A DNA stretch of 64,000 nucleotides, taken from NCBI RefSeq assembly GCF_003933745.1, contig NZ_RSEB01000004.1, forward strand, positions 248,001 through 312,000, written 5' to 3'. How positions within the stretch are numbered: the stretch's first letter is position 1; each line of letters opens with the position of its first letter. Below, piece after piece: positions 40,077 to 48,675 of this stretch. A program made the translations under genes and the position numbers. This DNA comes from Glycomyces terrestris. Lineage in GTDB: Bacteria > Actinomycetota > Actinomycetes > Mycobacteriales > Micromonosporaceae. Below the pieces are notes generated by a model. The model was not told the origin of the DNA, did not search any database, and saw only the letters and a program-made list of their open reading frames with translations.

Positions 40077-40754
40077 ATGAACGCGCCGATCGAAGCCGTC
40101 GTCTTCGACGTCCTGGGCACCATGGTCGACGAGACCCGCGGCCTCGCCGCCGCCATCCGGGAGGCCGCCCCCGGCGCCGACACCGCCCCGCTCCTCGCAC
40201 TGTGGCAGCGGCACATCGAACGCGAACAGGACCGCATCGTCAAGGGCGAGCGGCCCTTCGCCACCACCGACGTCCTCGACCGCGAGGCCGCCGAGTTCGT
40301 GGCCGAGCACGCCGGGATCACCGACGCGGCCGTCCTCGACCGCCTCGCCACCGCCGGCCGCCGCCACCCCGCCTGGGACGACGCCGCCGCCGGCCTCGAG
40401 CGCATCGCCCGCCGCCGGCCCGTGCTCGCCCTCTCCAACGCCGGCCGCGCCGCCCTGCTCCACCTCACCGCGAACGCCGGACTGCGCTGGCACCAGGCGC
40501 TCACGGCCGAGGACGCCCGCACGTACAAGCCCGCGCCCGAGGTCTACCGGCTCGCCGTCGAAGCCGTCGGCTGCCCGCCCGAGCGCCTGCTCATGGTCGC
40601 CGCCCACGCCTGGGACCTGCGCGGCGCGCAGGCGATCGGGATGCGCACCGCCTACGTCCGCCGCCCCGTCGGCGACCCGCCCGGCGACGGCGACGCCTTC
40701 GACTGGCACGCCGAGAGCCTCGGCGAACTCGCCGAGGCCCTCGGAACCCGCTGA
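40077..40754 (+). CDS. Haloacid dehalogenase type II-like HAD hydrolase
   Basis: This 225-residue HAD protein resembles L-2-haloacid dehalogenases: FDVLGTMVDE (nucleophile Asp followed by a non-acidic second position, FDVLGT rather than FDxDGT), LSNAGR, TYKPAPEVYRLA and VAAHAWDLRGAQAIGMRTAYV. The AHxWDLxGA motif in place of the second acidic pair is characteristic of the type II dehalogenase subgroup. Many such proteins in soil actinomycetes act on other substrates, so dehalogenation is not assured. AGGAG precedes the ATG. It follows a LacI gene and meets a convergent membrane protein gene two bases on. Confidence 0.85.
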   Translation: MNAPIEAVVFDVLGTMVDETRGLAAAIREAAPGADTAPLLALWQRHIEREQDRIVKGERPFATTDVLDREAAEFVAEHAGITDAAVLDRLATAGRRHPAWDDAAAGLERIARRRPVLALSNAGRAALLHLTANAGLRWHQALTAEDARTYKPAPEVYRLAVEAVGCPPERLLMVAAHAWDLRGAQAIGMRTAYVRRPVGDPPGDGDAFDWHAESLGELAEALGTR

Positions 40755-40756
40755 TG

Positions 40757-41272
40757 TCAGGCGCGCCTGCGCAGCACCAGCACCGCGACGACCGCGGCGA
40801 GCGCCGCGGCCACGAGCGCCGCGGCCTCGACAGGGCCGTACCAGCCCGGCACCCCGTCGCGCACGTACTCGGCCACCCACCGGTCGGGCTCCGAGGAGGC
40901 CGCGATCGCGAAGCGCCACCCCAGGTCGAACACGCCCGGCACGACGGCGAGGACGACCGCCAGGACCGCGACCACCAGCGCGAACCGCCGGCCGGCGCCG
41001 CGAGCGGCCCGCACGGCCGCGACCGCGAACAGGACCGCGAAGGCGGTGTAGCCGAGGACCGCCAGCCAGTAGGGCAGGTACCAGGCGGCCGGCTCGAACT
41101 GCTCGCACGAGGCCACGAAGTCCGGGTTCTGCCGGGAGACGCACCCGACGCCGGAGTCCGCGGTGAAGTCCCCGTACAGCGCGATCTTCGCGACCGCCAA
41201 GGCCGCGAACAGCACCGCCGCCGTCCACAGTGCTACCGCCGCGCCAGGCCTCGCCCCGGTCTCCGTCGCCAT
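40757..41272 (-). CDS. Four-helix membrane protein of unknown function
   Basis: This 171-residue protein has four predicted helices (about 15-33, 60-80, 90-110 and 142-165). An extracytoplasmic loop between helices 1 and 2 holds two cysteines (GVGCVSRQNPDFVASCEQF) that could form a disulfide. I recognise no family. The ATG at 41272 is preferred over the start at 41311 because it has GGGAGCGGG upstream and avoids a charged extension. It lies downstream of kdpE but with a 128-base gap, so co-transcription is uncertain. Confidence 0.6.
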   Translation of the reverse strand: MATETGARPGAAVALWTAAVLFAALAVAKIALYGDFTADSGVGCVSRQNPDFVASCEQFEPAAWYLPYWLAVLGYTAFAVLFAVAAVRAARGAGRRFALVVAVLAVVLAVVPGVFDLGWRFAIAASSEPDRWVAEYVRDGVPGWYGPVEAAALVAAALAAVVAVLVLRRRA

Positions 41273-41400
41273 GTCCCGCTCCCGTTCTCGCGTCCACTGC
41301 TGCGGCCACAACTCTAGGTGCGCGCCGCGCTCCCGTCACGCCCCGCCGCGCACCTGGCACGAACCCGGGGGAGGAGCGGCTGTCAGAGGTTCGGCACCGG

Positions 41401-42075
41401 CTAGGGCCGGAACCGGTACCCCATGCCCGGCTCGGTCAGCAGGTGCACCGGCCGCGCCGGGTCGGCCTCGAGCTTGCGCCGCAGCTGCGCCATGTACTGG
41501 CGCAGGTAGTTCGTCTCCCGGTCGTAGTTGGGGCCCCAGACGCGGTGCAGGAGCTCGCGCTGGCTCACCAGCTTCCCGGGGTTGCGCAGCAGCACTTCGA
41601 GGAGCTGCCACTCGGTCGGCGTCAGCCGCACCTCCTCGCCGTCCCGGCGGACCTCCCGCGCCGCCAGGTCCACCGTCACCGGCCCGATCGCCGTCACCGG
41701 CGAGTCCGAACCGGGCCCGGAGCGGCGCGTGGCCGCGCGCACCCGCGCCAGCAGCTCCCCGATGTCGAACGGCTTGGTCACGTAGTCGTCCGCGCCCGCG
41801 TCGAGCGCCGCGATCTTCTCCGCGCTCGCGGCCCGGCCCGACAGGACCAGGATCGGCGCCTTCGACCAGCCGCGCAGGCCCTCGATCACCTCCGAGCCGT
41901 CCATGTCCGGCAGGCCCAGGTCGAGCACCACCAGGTCCGGCACCACCGCCGCGGCCGCCCGCAGCGCCTGCGCGCCGTCGGCCGCAGTCGTCACCTCGTA
42001 GCCGTGCGCCGCCAGGTTGATCCGCAGCGCCCGCGCGATCTGCGGCTCGTCGTCCACCACCAGGACCTTGATCAC
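41401..42075 (-). CDS. kdpE: KdpE response regulator
   Basis: This 224-residue OmpR-type regulator has a receiver domain (1-115) with Asp8-Asp9, phosphoacceptor Asp52 in VVLDLGLPDMDG and KPFDIGELLARV. A winged helix follows (about 130-224) with LTPTEWQLLEVLLRNPGKLV and TNYLRQYMAQLRRKLE, strongly KdpE-like. It should activate potassium-uptake genes when phosphorylated by KdpD. The GTG start overlaps the kdpD stop (GTGA). No kdpFABC genes are present in the window. Confidence 0.93.
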   Translation of the reverse strand: MIKVLVVDDEPQIARALRINLAAHGYEVTTAADGAQALRAAAAVVPDLVVLDLGLPDMDGSEVIEGLRGWSKAPILVLSGRAASAEKIAALDAGADDYVTKPFDIGELLARVRAATRRSGPGSDSPVTAIGPVTVDLAAREVRRDGEEVRLTPTEWQLLEVLLRNPGKLVSQRELLHRVWGPNYDRETNYLRQYMAQLRRKLEADPARPVHLLTEPGMGYRFRP

Positions 42076-44618
42076 TCGGCACCCTCTCCATCGGACGCCG
42101 CGACCCGCAGCGCCAGCACCATCGTCAGCCCGCCGCCCGGAGTCGCCTCCGCGGTCAGCGAGCCGCCCATCGCCTCGGCCAGGCCGCGCGAGAGCGCCAG
42201 CCCCAGGCCGACGCCCGTCGTGTTGTCCCGGTCCCCGAGCCGCTGGAACGGGCGGAACATCGTCTCGCGGTCCTCGTCGGGCACGCCCGGGCCGCGGTCG
42301 ACCACCCGCAGCTCCACCGCGCCGCCGTGGATGCCCGCCGTCACCCGCGGCGGCTCGCCCCCGGGGCTGTACCGCAGCGCGTTCGCGATGACGTTCACCA
42401 GGATCCGCTGGAGCAGGCCCGGATCGGCCAGGACCTCCGGCAGGTCCGGGCGCACGTCCAGGCTGACGTCGGCCGCGGCGTCGCCGATCTCGTCGAGCGC
42501 CCACGGCACCGCCTCGTCGAGCGCGATCGGCACCGGGTCGGCCCCGAGCACCCCCGCCTGGAGCCGGCTCATGTCCAGCAGGTTGTCCACCAGGCCCGTC
42601 AAGCGCGCCAGCGACTGCTCCGCCGAGTCCAGCAGCTCCTCGCGCTCGGCCGCCGAGAACAGCTCCCCGGTGGACTTCAGGCTCGACACCGCGACCCGCG
42701 CCGACGCCAGCGGCGTGCGCAGGTCGTGCGAGACGGCCGCCAGCAGCGCCGTCCGCAGCTTGTCCGCGTCCGTCAGGCGCTGCACCGTCGCGGCCTGCCG
42801 CTCCAGCCGCTCGCGCTCCAGGGCCGCCGCGGCGTGCATCGCGAACGCCTGCGCGATGCGCCGGTCGGCCGCCTCCAGCGTGTGCCCGCGCAGCGCCATC
42901 GCGAGGTCGTCGTCGATCGGCAGGTCGTTCTCGGCCGCCCCCGGCGACCCGCACGCCGCGCCCGCGTGCGCGACCACCCGCCACGCCTTCGGGTCGCGCC
43001 GCTCGTCCGGGCCCGCGCCCGGCTGCGCCCGCTCCAGCAGCGTCACCGACGCCAGCCCGAACGTCTCCCGCAGCTGCTCCAGCAGGTCGTCGAGGCGGTT
43101 CCCGCCCCGCAGCACGTTCCCCGCGAGCGTCGCCAGGGTCTGCGCCTCGGCGCTGGCCCGCGCCGCCAGCCGCGCCCGCGCGGCCGACAGGTTCACCACC
43201 GCGGCCCCGCCGAGCGCCAGCGCCACGAAGATCACCAGGGCGATCAGCTGCTCCTGGTCGTGGATCTTCAACTCGTAGTACGGGGTCGCGAAGAAGTAGT
43301 TGAGGAGGAAGAACCCGATGAGCGCGCCCAGCAGGGCCGGCCACATGCCGCCGGTGAGCGTCAGCGCCATGACCGCGGTGAGGACGATGAGGATCATCGT
43401 CGTCAGCGACAGCTCCTCGTGGAAGGGGATGAGCACCACCACGAGCGCGGGGATGCCGAGGAACGCCAGGCCGATGCCCAGGCGCCGGCGCGCCGCGCCG
43501 ATCAGGTACCGGCCGGTGCGGCTCCGCTTGACCGACGCCACCCGCTCGTGGCTGACCAGGTGCACGTCGATCTTCCCCGACCGGGCCGTGGTCGTCACCC
43601 CGACGCCGCGGGAGATCGCCTGCGCGAACCGGCCCCGCCGCGAGGCGCCGAGGACCAGCTGGGTCGCGTTCGCGCCGCGCGCGAACTCCAGCAGCGCGTC
43701 GGGGATCGAGTCGCCCACGACCTGGTGGTAGGAGCCGCCGAGGGCCTCGACGAGGTTGCGCTGGCGGGCGAGGTTCCGCGCCGACGTCGCGCTGGTGAGC
43801 CCGTCCCCAGAGGCGACGTGCACGGCCCTGAGGTCGGCGCCGCCCGAGCGCGCGGCGATGCGCGCGGCCCGCCGGATGAGCGTGTCGCCCTCGTCGCCGC
43901 CCGACAGCGCCACCACGACCCGCTCCTTGGACTCCCACACCTTCGTGATGTGCTGGGCCTCGCGGTACTGCTCGAGCTGGTCCTCGACCTTGTCGGCCAG
44001 CCACAGCAGGGCGATCTCGCGCAGCGCGGTGAGGTTGCCGAGCCGGAAGTAGTTCGACAGGGCCGCGTCCACCTTCTCGGGCGGGTACACGTTGCCGTGG
44101 ATCATGCGGCGCCGCAGCGCCTCCGGGGTGATGTCGGCGAGCTCGACCTGGTCGGCGCGGCGCACCACCTCGTCGGGGACGGTCTCGCGCTGCGGCACGC
44201 CGGTGATCTCGGCGACGACGTCGCTGAGGGATTCGAGGTGCTGCACGTTCACCGTCGAGATCACGTCGATCCCGGCGTCGAGGAGCTCGTCGACGTCCTG
44301 CCAGCGCTTCTCGTTGCGCGAGCCGGGGGCGTTGGTGTGCGCGAGCTCGTCGACGAGCGCGACCGCGGGGGCGCGGCGCAGGACGGCGTCCACGTCGAAC
44401 TCCTCGACGACCGCCCCGCGGTGCTCCAGGGCGCGGCGGGGCACGGTCTCGAGGCCGCCGATCAGCGCGGCGGTGGCGCGGCGGCCGTGGGTCTCGACGA
44501 AGCCGATGACGACGTCGGTGCCGCGCGCCGCGCGGCGGCGGGCCTCCTCGAGCGCGGTGAAGGTCTTCCCGACGCCGGGGGCCGCGCCGAGATAGATCCG
44601 GAGTTGTCCACGTGGCAC
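42072..44618 (-). CDS. kdpD: KdpD sensor histidine kinase
   Basis: This 848-residue full-length KdpD has the N-terminal KdpD domain with Walker A GAAPGVGKT (residues 11-19) and GIDVISTVNVQHLESL. A USP-like domain follows (about 230-365) with VVALSGGDEGD and LVLGASRRGR, then four membrane helices (about 390-490), a GAF-like region and the kinase core with His631 in SHDLRTPLASARVAV, NVIANALRYSPGG (N box) and GVGLGLALSRG (G box). It senses potassium limitation and turgor-related signals and phosphorylates KdpE. Starts at GTG 44618 without a strong ribosome site. The genes it normally controls (kdpFABC) are not adjacent. Confidence 0.95.
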   Translation of the reverse strand: MPRGQLRIYLGAAPGVGKTFTALEEARRRAARGTDVVIGFVETHGRRATAALIGGLETVPRRALEHRGAVVEEFDVDAVLRRAPAVALVDELAHTNAPGSRNEKRWQDVDELLDAGIDVISTVNVQHLESLSDVVAEITGVPQRETVPDEVVRRADQVELADITPEALRRRMIHGNVYPPEKVDAALSNYFRLGNLTALREIALLWLADKVEDQLEQYREAQHITKVWESKERVVVALSGGDEGDTLIRRAARIAARSGGADLRAVHVASGDGLTSATSARNLARQRNLVEALGGSYHQVVGDSIPDALLEFARGANATQLVLGASRRGRFAQAISRGVGVTTTARSGKIDVHLVSHERVASVKRSRTGRYLIGAARRRLGIGLAFLGIPALVVVLIPFHEELSLTTMILIVLTAVMALTLTGGMWPALLGALIGFFLLNYFFATPYYELKIHDQEQLIALVIFVALALGGAAVVNLSAARARLAARASAEAQTLATLAGNVLRGGNRLDDLLEQLRETFGLASVTLLERAQPGAGPDERRDPKAWRVVAHAGAACGSPGAAENDLPIDDDLAMALRGHTLEAADRRIAQAFAMHAAAALERERLERQAATVQRLTDADKLRTALLAAVSHDLRTPLASARVAVSSLKSTGELFSAAEREELLDSAEQSLARLTGLVDNLLDMSRLQAGVLGADPVPIALDEAVPWALDEIGDAAADVSLDVRPDLPEVLADPGLLQRILVNVIANALRYSPGGEPPRVTAGIHGGAVELRVVDRGPGVPDEDRETMFRPFQRLGDRDNTTGVGLGLALSRGLAEAMGGSLTAEATPGGGLTMVLALRVAASDGEGAE

Positions 44619-44695
44619 CTGCTAATCATTCCCGCGTTTCGCCGGTTCGGCCGTCAAGAACGCGTCAAAGGTGATCCGGCGGCCCTTGCGACCTG

Positions 44696-45877
44696 TCACG
44701 CGCCGCCGAGGAACCGCGAGATGACCGGGGTGGCGGCGCCTTTCGCGACGGCGTCGGGGCCGAGGCGCCCGGGGACGATGCGGGCGCTGGCGAACGGCTG
44801 CTTGAGCGCGTACTCGCCGGTGGCGGCGGTGATGTCGGCGAGGCGGCGGCCGGCGAGCATGAGGCCGGCCCAGCCGCCGATGACGATGAGCTCGGGGTTG
44901 AACAGGTTGAGCAGGTCGGCCAGGCCGGCGCCGAGGTAGCGGACGGTCTCGTCGACGACCGCGCGCGCGGCGGGGGAGGGGTCGTCCAGGAGGCGGGCGA
45001 GCGCGGCCTCCTCGCCGCCGGCGAGGTCCACCGCGCCGGCGGCGGCGAGGTACCGGTCGAGGATGCCCTCGGCGCCGACGTACGCCTCCAGGCAGCCGCG
45101 GCTGCCGCAGCGGCAGCGGGGCCCGTCGACGCGCATGGTGGTGTGCCCCCATTCGCCGGCGCTGGAGCCGGCGCCGCGGTACAGGGCCCCGTCGGCGACG
45201 ACGCACGAGCCGACGCCGGAGCCGATGAGGGCGATGATGGCGTTCGCCGCGCCCCGGCCCGCGCCGAACCACAGCTCGGCCTGGCCCATCGTCATCGCGC
45301 CGTTCTCGACGTGGACCTGGAGCGGGTCGAGGCGTTCGGCGAGCATGCGCCCCAAGGGGACGGCGTCCCAGCCGAACGCCTGGGCGTGCACCACGCCGCC
45401 GGGCCCGTACTCGACGATGCCGGGCACCCCGACCCCGACGCCGAGGACGGGCGCGCCCGCGGCGGCGGCGAGCACCTCCTTGACGCCGGCGGCGACGTGC
45501 TCGATGACGGTGGCCGGGTCGTGCCGCCCGGTCTCGAGGGCGTACCGGGCGGCGGCGCGCGCGGTCAGGGCGAGGTCGAGGAGCTCGACCTGGACGTGGG
45601 TCTCGCCGACGTCGACGCCGACGACCAGGGCGTGCCCGGGGTCGACCTCGAGGAGGATGTGGGGCCGGCCGCCGTCGGAGTCGACCTTCCCGGCCTCGCG
45701 GAGGATGCCCTCGGCGATGAGCTCGGCCGTCGCGTTGGAGACCGTGGCGGTGCTCAGGTCGGTGGCGGGGGCGAGGTCGCGGCGGGTGAGCGGGCCGTCG
45801 AAGTACAGCGTCCGCAGCAGGCGCGTCCGGTTGCCGAGCTTGAGGTCGCGCGTGGTCATCCGCTTGGGGCGTGCCAT
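44696..45877 (-). CDS. ROK-family transcriptional repressor
   Basis: This 393-residue protein has an N-terminal winged helix (LTRRDLAPATDLSTATVSNA, residues about 30-50) followed by a ROK sugar-kinase-like domain. The latter has VVGVDVGETHVQVELLD (phosphate loop remnant), GIGVGVPGIV-like glycine motif VGVGVPGIVEYG, EWGHTTM and the zinc cluster CRCGSRGCLE. These are XylR/NagC-type repressors that release DNA on binding a sugar. It is divergent from the second sugar ABC operon, and an inverted repeat ACTTA-ATC-TAAGT overlaps that operon's -10, so it probably represses it. Confidence 0.9.
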   Translation of the reverse strand: MARPKRMTTRDLKLGNRTRLLRTLYFDGPLTRRDLAPATDLSTATVSNATAELIAEGILREAGKVDSDGGRPHILLEVDPGHALVVGVDVGETHVQVELLDLALTARAAARYALETGRHDPATVIEHVAAGVKEVLAAAAGAPVLGVGVGVPGIVEYGPGGVVHAQAFGWDAVPLGRMLAERLDPLQVHVENGAMTMGQAELWFGAGRGAANAIIALIGSGVGSCVVADGALYRGAGSSAGEWGHTTMRVDGPRCRCGSRGCLEAYVGAEGILDRYLAAAGAVDLAGGEEAALARLLDDPSPAARAVVDETVRYLGAGLADLLNLFNPELIVIGGWAGLMLAGRRLADITAATGEYALKQPFASARIVPGRLGPDAVAKGAATPVISRFLGGA

Positions 45878-45933
45878 CTGTCCACCAGTCCGTGTCGTTA
45901 CCCGTCCGGGACCATGCCGTTATTGCGGGGAGA

Positions 45934-45974
45934 TTGACGGCACGGGTCGGGCTACTTAATCTAAGTCTTAACAG
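45934..45974 (+). promoter_or_regulatory. Promoter and ROK-type repeats of the second ABC operon
   Basis: TTGACG (45934-45939), 17 bases and TAATCT (45957-45962). The inverted repeat ACTTA-ATC-TAAGT (45954-45966) covers the -10, and CTTA-ACAG-TAAG follows directly downstream. The resulting mRNA leader is about 200 bases long. Confidence 0.5.
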
Positions 45975-46073
45975 TAAGTCGTAGACCTACTGCTCCAGCC
46001 TACCTCCGGGCCCCAGACCGGAGCGCGTCGATTCCCGGTCGTCCCGGGCGGCGCAGGGACCGCGACGCCCGTC

Positions 46074-46087
46074 AGAGAGCGCTCCCC
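46074..46087. promoter_or_regulatory. GAGCGCTC operator-like site
   Basis: AGAGAGCGCTCCCC has an eight-base palindromic core shared with AGAGAGCGCTCTCT before the GH16 gene, and resembles the CebR site TGGGAGCGCTCCCA of Streptomyces. It lies about 84 bases before the binding-protein ATG. Confidence 0.5.
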
Positions 46088-46170
46088 GACCCTTGACCCT
46101 CCGAAAAGGAACCTTCCCGAATCCCTCCCCGGTCGCCGGCGTCCTCCGGCGGCCCCACCAAGGAGCATCC

Positions 46171-47583
46171 ATGAGGATCACACCTCCCCGCCGCGCCCGC
46201 GGCGCCGCGGCCGCCAAGGCCGCCGCCGTCGGCGCCACCGCCCTGCTCGCCGCGGCCGCCTGCCTCAGCGGCGGCGGCTCCAGCGCCTCCGACAAGGTCG
46301 AGATCCGCTGGTTCGTCGGCATGGGCGCCGGTTCCGACGCCCCCACCATCCCCGCCCAGGAAGCGGTCGTCGAGGAGTTCAACGCCAGCCAGGACGAGAT
46401 CGAACTCGTCCTCGAGATCGTCGACGCCGACCAGGCCCCCAACATCCTCTCCACCCAGATCGCCACCGGCGACGCCCCCGACATCGTCGGCCCCATGGGC
46501 ATCCGCGGCCGCTCCACCTTCCCCGGCGCCTGGCTCGACCTCACCCCCCACATCGAGGCGAACGAGTACGACCTCACCGACTTCGACCCCGCCCTGGTCG
46601 ACTTCTACCGCATCGAGGAGGAGGGCCAGATCGGTCTGCCCTTCGCCGTCTTCCCCTCCTTCATGTACGTCAACCTCGACCTGTTCGACGAGGCCGGACT
46701 GCCCTACCCGCCCCAGGAGTACGGCGCCCCCTACATCGACGCCGACGGCACCGAGCACGTCTGGGACATCGCGACCATGACCGAGCTCGCCAAGCAGCTC
46801 ACCGTCGACGCCGAGGGCAACGACGCCACCAGCCCCGACTTCGACCCCGCGAACATCGTCCAGTTCGGCTTCGGCAACGTCTTCGCCGACATCCGCGCCC
46901 AGTCCACCCTCTTCGGCGCCGGCTCCCTCGTCGACGCCGACGGCAACGCCCAGATCCCGCCCCACTGGGCCGAGGCCCAGCAGTGGTACTACGACGGCAT
47001 GTGGACCGACCACTTCATCCCCAACGGCCCCTACGGCGACTCCGACATGCTCAACGCCGGCTCCTGGTTCGAGTCCGGCAACCTCGCCATGGGCTACACC
47101 CACCTGTGGTACGCCACCTGCTGCATGGCCGGCTTCGAAGGCACCTGGGACACCGCCGCCGCCCCCTCCTACGACGGCACCGCCACCGCCAAGCTCCACG
47201 CCGACACGTTCTCCATCACCAAGGACACCGCCCACCCCGACGAGGCGTTCGAAGTCCTCACCTACCTCATCGGCGACGCCGCCGAGACCCTCACCCAGAC
47301 CTACGGCGGCATGCCCGCCCGCATCAGCCTCCAGGACGGCTACTTCGACCGCGTCGGCGCCGCCAACTTCGAAGGCCAGGACATCAACTGGGACACCGCC
47401 GTCGAAGGCATGTCCTACGTCGACAACCCCTCCCACGAAGGCGGCATGCCCAACTTCCTCGAATCCGAGGCCGTCCTCGCCGAGTACGCCACCAGGTTCA
47501 ACCAGGAGGCCGGACTCGACGTCCCCACCGAACTGGCCAACCTCCAGGCCGAACTCCAAGCGGTCTTCGACGCCGCCGAATAG
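46171..47583 (+). CDS. ABC sugar-binding lipoprotein
   Basis: This 470-residue family 1 solute-binding protein has a basic start (MRITPPRRARG), a hydrophobic Ala/Leu core and lipobox AAAC with Cys31. The mature part opens with VEIRWFVGMGAGSD and contains VVEEFNASQDEIELVLEI, IGLPFAVFPSFMYVNLDLFD and GNLAMGYTHLWYATCC, matching oligosaccharide-binding proteins. AAGGAG gives a strong ribosome site. Its partners are the permeases at 47689 and 48672, with a GH1 enzyme downstream, so a beta-glucoside such as cellobiose is the likely cargo. A 13-base-pair hairpin separates it from the permease genes. Confidence 0.9.
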   Translation: MRITPPRRARGAAAAKAAAVGATALLAAAACLSGGGSSASDKVEIRWFVGMGAGSDAPTIPAQEAVVEEFNASQDEIELVLEIVDADQAPNILSTQIATGDAPDIVGPMGIRGRSTFPGAWLDLTPHIEANEYDLTDFDPALVDFYRIEEEGQIGLPFAVFPSFMYVNLDLFDEAGLPYPPQEYGAPYIDADGTEHVWDIATMTELAKQLTVDAEGNDATSPDFDPANIVQFGFGNVFADIRAQSTLFGAGSLVDADGNAQIPPHWAEAQQWYYDGMWTDHFIPNGPYGDSDMLNAGSWFESGNLAMGYTHLWYATCCMAGFEGTWDTAAAPSYDGTATAKLHADTFSITKDTAHPDEAFEVLTYLIGDAAETLTQTYGGMPARISLQDGYFDRVGAANFEGQDINWDTAVEGMSYVDNPSHEGGMPNFLESEAVLAEYATRFNQEAGLDVPTELANLQAELQAVFDAAE

Positions 47584-47622
47584 CCGCACTCCCTGAGGCC
47601 CGCCACCCCGGGCCCCACCTCC

Positions 47623-47652
47623 GCCGGGCGGGCGGCACCCCGCCCGCCCGGC
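47623..47652 (+). other. Intra-operon hairpin between binding protein and permease genes
   Basis: Thirteen perfectly paired bases (47623-47635 with 47640-47652) around a four-base loop, 39 bases after the binding-protein stop. Same position as the hairpin at 6935-6965 in the first importer operon. Confidence 0.6.
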
Positions 47653-47688
47653 CCCCGCCTCCCACCACGCCCCCGAAAGGCCACACCC

Positions 47689-48675
47689 ATGTCCGGATTC
47701 ACCGACGCGGTCCTGCCCGCGCGGCGGCGGCGCGGCGACCGCCCCGCGCGCCGCCCCGCCGGGCCCATGCAGCGCCGCGAAGCGCGCTGGGGCTACGCCT
47801 TCATCAGCCCCTGGCTCATCGGCTTCCTCCTCTTCTGGGCCGTCCCCATCGGCGCCTCCCTCGTCTTCTCCACCCTCGACTTCCAGCTCACCGACCCCGG
47901 CGCGACCACCTTCGCCGGCACCTCCAACTGGGAGCGGGCCCTGTCCGACCCCGACACCTGGACCGCGCTGGCCGCCACCTTCCGCTTCACCGTGCTGTTC
48001 CTGCCCCTCAGCCTCGTCGCCGCCCTCGGCCTCGCGCTCCTGCTCAACTCGAAGCACCTGAAGTTCACCGGGTTCTTCCGGCTGCTGTTCTACGCGCCCT
48101 CGATGATCCCGCTCGTCGCCGGCGTCCTCATCTGGCAGCAGGTCCTCAACCCCCAGACCGGCTGGGTCAACCGGCTCATCGGCCTCACCGGGATCGACGC
48201 CGTCGGCACCGACGGCATCCGCTGGTTCGACAACCCCGTCCTGGTCCTGTTCGCGTTCAGCTTCATCGGCCTGTGGGGCATCGGCAACGCCATGATGGTC
48301 AACCTCGCCGGCCTCCAGGGCATCCCCACCGAGCTGTACGAGGCCGCCGAGATCGACGGCGCCGGCTGGTGGCGGCGCCTGCGCAGCGTCACCCTGCCGC
48401 TGCTGTCCCCGATCATCTTCTACAACCTCGTGATCGGCTCGGTCGCGATCCTCCAGTACTTCGTCGTCCCGTGGGTCCTCTTCGGCGCCACCGGCCGGCC
48501 CGGCGGCGCCAGCCGCTTCCTGCTCGTGCACTTCTACCAGCAGGCGTTCGTCTTCGGCGACATGGGCTACGGCGCCGCCCTGGCCTGGCTCATCTTCCTC
48601 CTCGTCGCCGTCTTCACCGCCGTCCTCTTCGGCACCTCCCGCCACTGGGTCCACTACGGAACGGAGCGCTCGTGA
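47689..48675 (+). CDS. ABC sugar permease (MalF type)
   Basis: This 328-residue inner-membrane protein has six predicted helices, with an Arg-rich N-terminus before helix one (YAFISPWLIGFLLFWAVPIG). The EAA loop reads YEAAEIDGAGWWRRLRSVTL. GAAAGG precedes the ATG. The stop overlaps the next start (GTGA). It forms the importer channel with the gene at 48672; the ATPase must be encoded elsewhere. Confidence 0.92.
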   Translation: MSGFTDAVLPARRRRGDRPARRPAGPMQRREARWGYAFISPWLIGFLLFWAVPIGASLVFSTLDFQLTDPGATTFAGTSNWERALSDPDTWTALAATFRFTVLFLPLSLVAALGLALLLNSKHLKFTGFFRLLFYAPSMIPLVAGVLIWQQVLNPQTGWVNRLIGLTGIDAVGTDGIRWFDNPVLVLFAFSFIGLWGIGNAMMVNLAGLQGIPTELYEAAEIDGAGWWRRLRSVTLPLLSPIIFYNLVIGSVAILQYFVVPWVLFGATGRPGGASRFLLVHFYQQAFVFGDMGYGAALAWLIFLLVAVFTAVLFGTSRHWVHYGTERS

